Shown one piece after another: positions 22,319 through 32,844 of a stretch of DNA of 64,000 bases. The notes below the pieces were generated by a model that saw nothing but the letters and a program-made list of their open reading frames with translations, had not been told where the DNA came from and did no database searches. The translations under genes were made by a program, and so were the position numbers. The DNA comes from Atherix ibis (taxonomy: Eukaryota > Arthropoda > Insecta > Diptera > Athericidae), in the NCBI GenBank assembly GCA_958298945.1, contig OY282605.1, forward strand, positions 113,890,267 through 113,954,266, read 5' to 3'. How positions within the stretch are numbered: the first letter of the stretch is position 1; each line of letters opens with the position of its first letter.

Positions 22319-23539
22319 TTGGGTTGGCAACTAAGTGATAGCGGATTTTAAATAAAAAGAAAAATTCAAAATTTTTACTTTTAAAAAATATAACTTTATT
22401 CAATTAGGCATTGTCAGTTTTTGCCATTTTTCAGATAGTATCATAATTCCGTGTTCGTAAAACTTATTACTTTTGCTAGCAAAAAAACTGAATTAAATGT
22501 GATTTTACATCATCAGCGTCATTAAAAATTTTACCATTTAAGGAGTTCTGCATGGAACGATATAAATGGTAATCTGAAGGCGCTAGGTCAGGGCTATATA
22601 TGGTGGATGTGACAACACATCCCAACCTAATCCCAACAATTTTTGGCGGGTGACCAAAGATGTGTGCGGCTTTGCATTGTCATGCTGGAAAACAACACTC
22701 TTACGATTTGCCAATTCTGGCCGCTTTTCTTGAACTGTATTGCACAGTTTAACGAGTTAACGTACACGGTGGAATTAATCGTTTGGTTCCTTGATAAAAG
22801 TTCAAAGTAATCTTCTTTTGGTGCATCTCAGCTTTGATGTCGTCTGAGGTGGTTCATCTCGCATCACCCACGATCGTTTCTGATTAACGTTGTTGTAACC
22901 TATCTCCTTTTTGTCGCCAGTTATTAGTCGTTTCAGAAATGGATCCGTTGCGTTGCGTTTCAGAAGCGAATCGCAGATGCTAATGCGTTGCGTCAAATGA
23001 ATTTCCTTAAGCTGTTGAATCCATAAATCAAGTTTCTTAACATAGCCAGGCTGTTTTATTTTTTTTCAATGCATGTATGCGATACATTGAGCTTCTCTGC
23101 AATCTCACGTGTTGTGCTATGACGATCTGAATCGATAATGGCCTTGATATGGGTCTCATCAACTTCAACTGGACGTGAAAACATCACCAGAACCAAATTT
23201 AACAAACCAATTTTGACACTGCCTTGCTTTCAAGGCTTCATTTCCATATACGGCACATAACTTCTTGTGTACCTGCGATACGTTCTTCCCTTTTCAGAAA
23301 TAATACAATAAAATATGTCTAAAATGCACGTCTTGTCCTTCCATTTTTAAATTTAGATGAAAACAAAACTAAATAGCTAAACGATACAATTTTTTAACTA
23401 AATTAAAGGCGGAAGTCCAAACAACAAGAAAACAATATAGGTTAGGTGCTTTGAACACGTTGACATATGGTATGTGTACCAAAAGAATGTGCTAATACCA
23501 TCTATTGACAAAATCCGCAATCACTTAGTTCCAATCCAA
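22319..23539 (-). mobile_element. mellifera-type mariner inserted in a Helitron
   Basis: The ends are TTGGGTTGGCAACTAAGTGA (left) and the complement of TTGGATTGGAACTAAGTGAT (right), typical of mellifera-subfamily mariners, flanked by TA at 22317-22318 and 23540-23541. The element is 1,221 bp. It sits in Helitron coding sequence whose two halves can be read on either side. Confidence 0.9.
22400..23350 (-). pseudogene. mellifera-type mariner transposase, badly decayed
   Basis: Recognisable minus-strand pieces include LTGDKK-type sequence at 22802-22996 (LKRLITGDKKEIGYNNV, then KRSWVMRDEPPQTTSK), corresponding to the first catalytic box and its following linker. The rest is broken by stops and frameshifts; no complete catalytic triad can be read. 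Confidence 0.75.
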
Positions 23540-24004
23540 TATTTGCCAATGTTTTTTGAAAAATGGTTCGAATCGGCTGAGTTGCCCGAAAGCAATGGCA
23601 TTAGAGGTTCAGGTGGTGGATGTAAAGTCAAATAGAAGATTAACTTTAGCATTTGTGCGGCATATTCCTGGTCTTTCATTTTTAAACTTTCGTTCACCTC
23701 AATGTCCACACAATTTATCAATTTTGCCGATGTCTATACTTGAATCCTAATTGACATTGTACTGGAATGCACCAATATTCAAGTCAACATGCACTGGTCA
23801 TCGAGATCTAGTAGCTTATAAACGTTCTGCTTCGACTCTTACTGCTCGTTTCCTTTCTGATTCCAATGCACACGATCGAGCAACTTCTAAGCGATCTGCT
23901 TCGTTATTTGTTTGTCGTTCTTCTCTTTTTTGAGAAGCTCGCAATTGCTTTTTCTTGAGTGCTCCGCCGGTAGATCTACCAATAGATGCGCGTTTAGGAG
24001 GCAT
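23540..24004 (-). pseudogene. Helitron protein, N-terminal remnant
   Basis: An ATG at 24002-24004 opens MPPKRASIGRSTGG followed by an Arg/Glu-rich stretch (REERQTNNEADRLEVARS), the usual start of insect Helitron proteins. Further on, in shifting frames, come a DKLCGHCGERKF-type cysteine motif and PPEPLMPLLSGNSADSNHF-SKNIGKY, characteristic of the Helitron N-terminal domain. The reading is cut at the TA by the mariner. Confidence 0.8.
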
Positions 24005-25807
24005 GATTATTTTGACAAAGAAAACAATAAAAATTGTGTAAACTCAATCGGATGAACTATTTATTTTGCTTTTATAATAATAAACAAAAAATGACACTGT
24101 CATTAATTGACAAATTGCCAAAATGTTTCTTCTTTTTTAATCAATTATGACACTAACTGACTGTACATATTTGTTCACTAAAAATATTATTCGAAAGATT
24201 CAACTCAATTGTATGAACGATGCGCAAACAACCGCGATCGACACGCCCAGTTACTTCGTTCGCGTAAATTTTTCTTTTCAAAAACCGTCCCCGCCGCTCG
24301 TACAACCGCTCAGCAATCGGTGCCAACGCATAAAAAACGAACACGAATAGATAATAAAAAGTAATCGCAATCTTTTCTCATACTTTATTAAAAACCCATT
24401 TTTGAGCTGATTAAGAGAATCGATACTTCTCGCTATTGGCAGTTATCATTGCGGCAGCCTAATTTCGAAAACCCGATGATGCGGGTCATATTGCTTTCGA
24501 AAATTATTAAAAATAATAATAAACCAAAAATACAATAAATGCAATTGCATTTTTGGTTTATTATTTATTTCGTTATTATGAATCAAATATGAAGCGCCTC
24601 AATTTTGTAAACTTTCGGAAAGTTTTAAACACGCCATTCTTCATGATGTGGTAGCATACCGAAATGCTTGCTAACTTTAATTGTTTTTAAAGTTCTTGAT
24701 TTGACATTTATCGGAAAGTGCAAGTTAAAGAGCGGTTTTATTAAATTTTAAATAGTTTACGAACAAGTAAGTATAAATTAATATATTTGCATAAATGATT
24801 TTATCCTTCACGACAGTAAATGGGAAATTTTTATTTCAAAATACGAAGTGTGTGCGTTCTTACGAAAGTATTCTTGAATAAATTTGGACGGAATTTTTGT
24901 GTAGAGGCGTATCCAGTTCTTCTTTTGTATACTCTAACGACACAATATATAAGAATGACAGCGCTGTCATTTGAAACGTCAAAGTAATAGGCCTTCAAAA
25001 ATTGATAGTACCTATTGAAAAGCCCTTTTACTTTTCATAATTTTAGGGTTTTTTTTACTATTTTAAATACAAATAGAAAATAAAATAATTACTAAATTAT
25101 TTTTAATTGAGTCAAAGCTAATCACTATAGAGGAAAGATTTTAATTGACATTTGAAAAAGCAGACAAAAAATTTTCGACTAACAAAAATCTATTCAAATT
25201 CCTTTTTGTGTATAAATTTTCTTGAAAAAATTATATTAGTTTAATTGGCATCACCATTAATTATTATTGGAAGTATTCACCTGCAAATAGGACTTATCGA
25301 AAAACATTCGTTAAATTTGACATCGACTAATGCAATTTAATGATGAAAATTCTCAGAAAATACTAAAAATAAAATGTAAACAGAGAGAAAATGGTATGGC
25401 ATTTGAAAATACAATCTCAACACTGAACATATCTTTGTGCATAGACGAATTTTTCATTTAGAATCAGTTTGGCATTCCCTTTTGCCTTCTCAACCCACTT
25501 AACGTCTCATCAACATGTGCAGAAGAAAGCAAAATTAAATTGACCACGTCACCGATCTATTTTTGATTCAAAGCACGAACCGATCGTATCCGAAGAGCAC
25601 ATGGTAATGGATTTTCATAATTTTCAGAAATTTTAGCAGAAAATTCAGTCTGAATTAGGAACTTTGAAATAAATTATTAAAAGTTGTGCAAGTCGCCTGA
25701 TTGGGTTCTTTTAAAAAAGATCCTCAATTTAATTGCGCATCGTAGATATTTCATCGTAATTAATAAAGAAATTGGTTCAAAGACGGATTCGTATAAATAT
25801 CTTGAAT
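24005..25807. other. Intergenic upstream of the zinc-finger gene
   Basis: AT-rich, no gene. A 17-bp inverted repeat (AATAATAAACCAAAAAT) lies at 24515-24531 and 24549-24565. The promoter and any 5' non-coding exon of the zinc-finger gene should lie at the right side of this interval but cannot be pointed to. Confidence 0.5.
24515..24565. repeat. 17-bp inverted repeat
   Basis: AATAATAAACCAAAAAT at 24515-24531 is the exact complement of 24549-24565, with a 17-nt spacer containing GCAATTGC. Confidence 0.85.
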
Positions 25808-28800
25808 ATGTGCTCAAATTCTGTGTCGTGTCCACTTTGTTGTCAGACGAGTTTTGAAAATATTGATTCTTTACGAATAAGTTTAATAAAGGCTGCAAAT
25901 GGACCACTAGCCTGCCCTCTATGTACGGAAATACTTCAGGGATTGGATAAGTTAACAATTCATCTTTTTAGTCATTCGCATATAATGTCGGACGATGTTC
26001 CGTCACCATCACAGTCCAAAATAAAAGCTGATATACCACCCAGTTTATTGATTGATCAACATGACGCTAAGCTACCTGTCAGCTGCTCACCTACTCAAAT
26101 GCCAAATAATTTCACAATAAACCCAACATCGCCAATTGGAAGAGATATATTTTCTGATCAAATTCAGCCAAAATGTGATATATGCGGACTGTGTTTTCAA
26201 ACAAACAATCTCCTCCACATTCATAATACTTTAATGCATCGGGAATCTGATGCTTCGATAGTTGCGGCCGCAGGATCTACACAGCAATTCCATTGTCATT
26301 TATGTCAGAAATCATTTAAAATGAAAGGTTCGCTTCGTCTGCATTTAAAGGTCGTACATTTGCTTGGACTTCCAGTGACAAAAGAATCGTGCAAATTGAA
26401 TATTTGTGAGAAAATCCGGCGGAAGGCAATTCAAACGGAAAAGATTTTAGGCACTGATACCACAGCTTCCTGTACGATAACAAATCCGAATACGTCGAGT
26501 ATTATTAAAATAGAATTTCCAATTGTAACGGAAGTTGGACAACAATTAACCGCATCAGTAATTTCCGAAACATCATCGTTTGATAAGGATCTCAGCCCCC
26601 CAGAGAACACGAAAAATCTATCAGAAAGTCCAAAAAGCACCGAACTAACAAAGCTCTGGGATTGTGATACATGTGCGAAATCGTTTACAACAAAATATTT
26701 TCTTAAAAAGCATAAAAGATTGCATACAGGTAAGCGACATTTTATTTATCAGATGAATTTTCTTTTAATTAATGTTTTTCCATCGTCTTTCAATAGTTCA
26801 CTAAGAATAACTGATTTTTATATCTTATTTTCATTTTAGGTGAAATGCCATATTCTTGTGAAATATGTGGAAAAACATTCACATTTCAGCAATCATATCA
26901 TAAACACCTGCTATACCATAGCGATGAGAAGCCGCACGTTTGTCAGATATGTGGGCGAGCGTTTAAAGAACTTTCAACATTGCATAATCATGAAAGGATA
27001 CACAGTGGCGAAAAACCTTTCAAATGTGAAACATGTGGTAATTACGATAAAACAAATTTTTTTGGAATGTTTTCTTAATCTTGTTAAGTATTTTTAATTA
27101 TTTGCTATATATTTGAAAATTAAAAAATAATATAATAAGCAAAGTATTATAAATTCAATTTAGAAAAAGGAAGTATTTTTGCTGTTAAAATATAAAGCGT
27201 TATCATTAATAGGTTTGTGCTAATGTTTGGTGATAATAATAATAGTGCTTTTTTATTTTTTTTTTTTTTTGTATAAAAAGAACAAAAAATTTTGTGCACA
27301 TAAAATAAAAAATTACTCAAAATTATAATATAACCGCTATTTCCGACCAAATTATAATATAACCGCTATTTGGTCGGCCATTTTTCGATCAGCAATTTCT
27401 CAATCACATATTTTCTGATCAACAATTTTTCAATCAGCCATTTTTGTGTCAGTTATTTTTCAAGCAGACATTTTTCGATCTAACATTTTTCGATCAGCTA
27501 TTTTTGGATCAGTTATTTTACGATCAGCCATTTTTCGATCGGAAATTTTTCGATCAGCCATTTTTAGGTATATCATTTTTGGGCCAGCCATTTTTTGATC
27601 CGCCATTTTTCGGTAAATTATTTGGGATCGGTTCTTTTTTCGAACAGCCATTAAATATTTTACGATCAGCCATTTACCGATCAATAATTTTTTGATTAAA
27701 CATTTTTTGATCAGCCATTTTCGATCAGTTATTGTGATCAGCCATTTTTCATTTTTCGAGCGGACATTTGTCGATCTACAATAAAATTTTTGAATCAGTT
27801 ATTTTACGGACAGCTATTTTTTGTTCAGGCATTTTTCAATAAGCCATTTTTTTATTAAGCGGAAATTTTTCTAACAGCCATTTTTCGATCTCGCATTTTC
27901 TGATCGGCCATTTTCGATTAGTTACTACGATATGCCATTTTTGTGTCAGTTATTTTTCAAGCAGACATTTTTCGATCTAACATTTTTCTATCAGCTATTT
28001 TTGGATCAGTTATTTTACGATCAGCCATTTTTCGATCAGCCATTATTCGATCAATAATTTCTTGATTAAACATTTTTCGATCAACCATTTTTCGGTAAAT
28101 TTTTTGCGATCGGTTTTTTTTTCTAGCAGCTATTTTTTGATCAACTATTTTACGTTCAGTCAAATCGCGATCGACCATTTTTCTATTGTATTAGCCACTT
28201 TTCGATCAACTAATTTACGATCATCCATTTTGCGGTTGGCCATTTTTCGGTAGGCCATTTTTCGATCAGCAATTTTTCGATCATACATTTTCTTATCTGC
28301 AATTTTTCAATCAGTCATTTCCGATCAGTTATTGTGATCAGCCATTTTGTATCAGTTTTTTTTCAAGCAGACATTTTTCGATCTAACATTTTTCTATGAG
28401 CTATTTTTGGATCAGTTATTTTACGATCAGACATTTTTCAACCAACCATTTTTCGATCCGATATTTTTCGATCTGCCATTATTCGGTATAGCATTTTTGG
28501 GCCAGCCATTTTTCGATAAATTTTTTGCGATCGGTTATTTTTCGGACAGCCATTTTTCGATCATACATTTTTCGATTAAACCATTTTGCGATCGACTATT
28601 TTTCGATGAGCCATTTTTCAATTTAGCATTATTTGATCTCTCATTTTTCGATCAATCATTTCCAATCAGCCATTTTTGATCAGTTATTGCAATCAGCCAT
28701 TTTTCATTTTTCGAGCGGACATTTTTCGATCTACAATAAAAAATTTCTATCAGTTATTTTACGGGCAGCTATATTTCGATCACCCATTTTTCGATCTAGC

Positions 28801-30012
28801 ATTTTTAGACCAGTGATTTTTCGATCAATTATTTTTAATCAGCCATTTTCGAATAATTATCACGATCTGCCATTTTTCGAACAGACATTTTTCGATCTAC
28901 AATAACATTTTTGGATCAGTTATTTTCCGGACAACCATTTTTCGAATAGCTATTTTTTGATTGATCATTTTTCGATCAGCCATTTTTCGATCTAGCATTT
29001 TTGGACCAGCCATTTTTTGACCAGTTTTTTACAATCGGGAATTGTTTAAGTAGCCATTTTTCGTTCACAGATTTTTCGATGAATCATTTTCCGATAAGCC
29101 ATTTTATGATCAACCATTTTCCGATCATCCGTTTTGCGTTCGGCCATTTTTCCATGAGCCATTTTTGCATCACACATTTTTTGATTAGCAATTTTTCAGT
29201 CAACCAATTTTTTGATTAAATTTTTTTCGATCAAACAAAATCAGCCATTTGTAATCTAGAATTTTTGGATTATTAATTTTTCGATTAATCATTTATGATC
29301 AACCATTTTTCGGTCAGTAACAATGTTTATAATCACCAAATACCTTTTGCAATGAGTATTTTACTTTTCTTTAATAAAAACGGAAAAATTAATATTTTTT
29401 ATTGAAAAAAAATATTGTTACATTTGCTATTATAATATTATATCAGTTATCGTTTGAATATGCATATTTTCAGGAAAATGTTTCCGTCAAAGAGTATCCT
29501 ATTTAGTACATAAGCGAATCCACACTGGAGCAATGCCGTACAAATGTATTGAATGCAACAAAAGTTTCCGTTATAAAGTATCGCAAAGAACTCACAAATG
29601 CAGTGCACAGTCTCCAAATATCCCTGGTACTGATAAGGGGGATCTTCTACAAAAACTTCTCGACAGCAGTTCGATTCTTATAGATGATAATGACAATAGT
29701 GGAATTCATTCAATTGGCGATGATACAAAAAATTCAATGAGCGATGAAATGATCAATAAAACTATTGACGATATAGTTGCTGAATCATGCAATAAAATGG
29801 GTATTGAGCCAATCCAAGATGACAATAGGATTTTCATATCAACTGATAACGATATGCATATTAATAATCAAAATGATCGGATGCCATCACCATCAGAGAA
29901 ATTCCAAAATTTATGCTTGTATTCACCATCAAGAGAAGCATTTCTAGCACCTTTAGAAACAATTAATGAAGACGCTTTTAAGAAATTATTATATGGTGAT
30001 GATTTTAATTAA
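25808..30012 (+). CDS. C2H2 zinc-finger protein, three exons
   Basis: Exons 25808-26729, 26840-27037 and 29474-30012 join in phase through GT-AG introns (110 and 2,436 nt) to 552 residues. The protein is probably a nuclear DNA-binding regulator. A Cys-rich N-terminus (CPLCCQ at 8; an atypical finger CPLC...HLFSH at 36-56) precedes isolated fingers near 122 (CDICGLCF) and 163 (CHLCQKSF). A linker rich in Ser/Thr leads to a tandem block: CDTCAKSF near 286, CEICGKTF near 314, CQICGRAF near 342, one split by intron 2 (CETCG/KCFRQ) near 370, and CIECNKSF near 398, whose last ligand is HKC. Linkers such as HSGEKPF and HTGAMPY are canonical. The acidic C-terminal 140 residues show no domain. The first ATG in frame after 25771 was taken as the start; an upstream non-coding exon is possible. 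The orthologue was not identified. Confidence 0.9.
27365..29325 (+). repeat. 15-bp minisatellite in zinc-finger gene intron 2
   Basis: About 2 kb of degenerate tandem units close to CATTTTTCGATCAGC fills the intron. Because the unit is 15 nt, all frames give five-residue periodic translations (for example repeated FFDQP), which are artefacts. A longer block containing GTCAGTTATTTTTCAAGCAG recurs near 27,446, 27,943 and, diverged, 28,350, so units are also organised in a higher-order pattern. Confidence 0.92.
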
Positions 30013-30171
30013 AATAATGCCAATTTATTAATAATAAGAAAAAGTAAAGTTATTATATAGAAATATTTTTAAAAAATTAAGTACGAGGAAGTTAGTATGG
30101 ATTATTAATTTTAAAAAAACCGCATACAACATGTAATTTTTAAGTAAATAATTATAATATACAGTTTAAAA

Positions 30172-30187
30172 AATAAATTGAAATAAA
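30172..30187 (+). terminator. Probable polyadenylation signals, zinc-finger gene
   Basis: AATAAA occurs at 30172-30177 and 30182-30187, 160-175 bp after the stop codon. The region is AT-rich, so chance occurrence is possible. Confidence 0.4.
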
Positions 30188-31954
30188 AAACTATGTTAGT
30201 TTTTAAAGTATTTTTGGTTTTTTTTTTTTAAATTATAAGAATAATTCAACCAAAAGAAGATAAAAAATTGACGGATTTGGAAAACAAAAAACAAATTTGA
30301 ATTAGCAAAAATAGTTAATTTTTTTTAAGGAAAAATGTATTTAATCGAGAATTATTATTTTAAAAAAATTGAATGGATAAGATAGACGGGTCATTTCTAG
30401 AACATTTTGCAGATATCTGTTGTTTATTTAAAGTGGCGGGGGGAGGAGGAGGCAAAATAGAACCCAAAGTTACTCCAAATTTACTTTGAACATAGGTTGT
30501 CAAATTTTTATCGAAAAATTTGTTTTTACTGATGAAGCTAAAATTCACTTAAAAAAAGTTTTGCTAACAAGCAAAATTGTAGATTTTTGATAAATTCACG
30601 ATTTGGGGTCATGATCAACGGTTACTTCTCTGAAAACATAGAAGACATATACCCAGATGAGGTGTGTTTCCAGCAGAATATCTCGAGAAACCATTGATTT
30701 ATTGATTAATTACTCAAAAATCAATCAAATATTAAACTGATCGGATGAGCTCCATCAAGAATAGCCATCCAAGGCAAAAAATATATTTCATATAAAAGGT
30801 AATTTTTTTTTTAATTCTTTTTCTCCTAAAATAATAAAATTTTTAAACTAATATTAATTTTCAATTTCTTTATTTCATTTTAAATTTGAAATAATTTTAA
30901 TTTACAAAAAAAAAATAATTTGGGTTTTTTTTTTTAGACTGAAACTATTTAGAAAATTTTGAGAATCTCTGGCATATTTTATGTTTAGTGGGGGCGCATG
31001 TGCGTTTGTGTTTACTGGCTACAAACACTGTTCATTGCTTATTCTGGGGAATTTTCTTAAGCTACAAACACTGTACGAATTCTGGGGAATTTTCTTAAGA
31101 AATTCAGTTCTATAAATACAAAATCACAATAATAATTATAGAGTTCTTCCATTTTTTCTACAGAAAATACTTTTTTCCTCCTAATTAACTCTAAAAAGAA
31201 TAAGCCGAAGAGAGAATTGTTCTATCGCAACTACAACTTTCATACTTCTAATAATTCAGAAATCTTTCAAAACATAATAAAAAATAAAGACTTCATAAAA
31301 AAAAGGATGGATCATCGCAGAATCATTTGTTCATTGTTGCAGCTTGCGCATGGGGGGCATTATGGTAAACAGAGCAACTTTGTTTATTTTAACTCGAATT
31401 GTATGCGAGAAAATATTTTGCTATTACAAATTCATAAATTAAATACTAAGTATTCGAAATTTGAATGTGGTTGTAATCAAATAATAAATAAAATTATCAA
31501 GGTAAATAAAAATGTATGTGCATGCGTATAGGCAAACTCTTACCCACACAAACTTAAAAACAATTTTATTGTTTGATTGGGTTTGTTATTTTCATTATAT
31601 ATATACATATGACATTCTAATCAGCTGATTGGGAAAAAGTGTATTTGGTTCATAATTAGTACTGCCATAGATGTGAGATAAATATTTGCCGTATACTGCG
31701 CGAAAATATCATTATACCAAAAGTATGTTAATAAAACTTTCAAAATAATTGTAATTAATTTTTTTCTATTATGATATATTGCTTAAAATTGATATAATTT
31801 TCTTTTTGACTATTGAAGATAATCAAATTGTATTTTCATGCCACGATGGTTTTTTACACGAGCTGTTTTTGAAAAGATGTGAGAGGAAAAGTGATGCGGT
31901 TGACATGATTGCTAGTTTGAAAAAGCAAATTTTTTAAATATATATAGATATATA
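30188..31954. other. Intergenic; possible DD41D trace
   Basis: Mostly AT-rich. At about 30515-30700 (plus) a faint Tc1/mariner-like reading (FVFTDEAKIHLKK, then FGVMINGYFSEN, CFQQN) suggests a very decayed DD41D transposase. A short direct duplication sharing TTCTGGGGAATTTTCTTAAG lies at about 31040-31100. A 104-codon frame at 31217-31531 lacks an ATG and any domain. Confidence 0.4.
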
Positions 31955-32842
31955 GGGTTTTCCAATCAGAGTGATATGATTTCTAAGTGAAGTTTCGGCC
32001 ATTTGTGATATGTCATGATCTGTTATATTTTTTTCATTGTATTCAGTAATGTTTACAATTTCGTCATGGAGAAATATACGCAAGAACAACGTTTACAAAT
32101 TATTTAATTTTATTATCAAAATAATCGTTCTCCAATTGCAACTTTTCGTGTGCTCACTTTCATCTGAGTGGTGCGGTAAATAAACAAAACTGTCGATTCT
32201 GGTGCGAAGAAAATCCACAAATTATTCATGAACACCCATTACATTCACCGAAATTGACAGTTTGGTGTGGTTTTTGGTCTGGTGGAATCATCGGTCCGTA
32301 CTTCTTTCGAAATGAAGCTGGTAACACAGTTACTGTCAACGGAGAACGGTATAGATCGATGATAACCAACTTTTTATGGCCGAAATTGGAAGAAGTTGAT
32401 TTTGACAACATCTGGTTCCAACAAGACGGGGCTACGTGCCACACAGCATGTGCAACAACCGAATTATTGCGAGAAAAGTTTGGAGATTCTATTATTTCAA
32501 GAAATTGTGACATTGAATGGCCTCCAAGAAGTTAGACTATTTCCATTAGACTATTTCTTGTGGGGTAATTTGAAGTCATTGGTGTTTAGCAATAAACAAG
32601 ATTCTCTTCAAGGTTTCGTAGTCAATATTGAACGTGCTATTCATGACATACGACTTGATTTATTGGAAAAAGTCATCGAATTCGTTCCTGCAAAAGAAGT
32701 TGTGGAGGCCATTTGAATGACGTTTTATTCAGAACTTAATTGTATCGATTGTACTTTACATTAAATAAAAAACATTTAAATTTTCTTAACAATTAGTGTA
32801 TTTTTTTTAAAAAGAAATCATATCACTCTTATTCGAAAACCC
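31955..32842 (+). mobile_element. DD41D (rosa-type) element, internally deleted
   Basis: Ends GGGTTTTCCAATCAGAGTGA and the complement of GGGTTTTCGAATAAGAGTGA are inverted repeats flanked by TA at 31953-31954 and 32843-32844. At 888 bp it is well short of a 1.3-kb element; the deletion lies near 32160. Confidence 0.88.
32066..32716 (+). pseudogene. DD41D transposase remnant
   Basis: An ATG at 32066 starts MEKYTQEQRLQII, then a stop. After the deletion the frame at 32254-32535 gives LTVWCGFWSGGIIGPYFF, GNTVTVNGERYRSMITNF and WFQQDGATCHTA with a catalytic Asp. A frameshift near the PPRS motif moves the C-terminal part (DYFLWGN, KSLVFSNK, LLEKVIEF) into the frame ending at 32716. Confidence 0.88.
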
Positions 32843-32844
32843 TA

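Noticed and set aside
27444..29219. Several plus and minus frames of 60-110 codons rich in Phe and Asp
   Set aside because: They are translations of the 15-bp minisatellite inside the zinc-finger gene intron and have a five-residue period.
27365..29325. A CRISPR-like array
   Set aside because: The units are adjacent and degenerate with no unique spacers, and the context is an insect gene intron.
31217..31531. A 104-codon plus-strand frame
   Set aside because: It lacks an ATG at its start, has no domain and lies in AT-rich repeat-bearing DNA.
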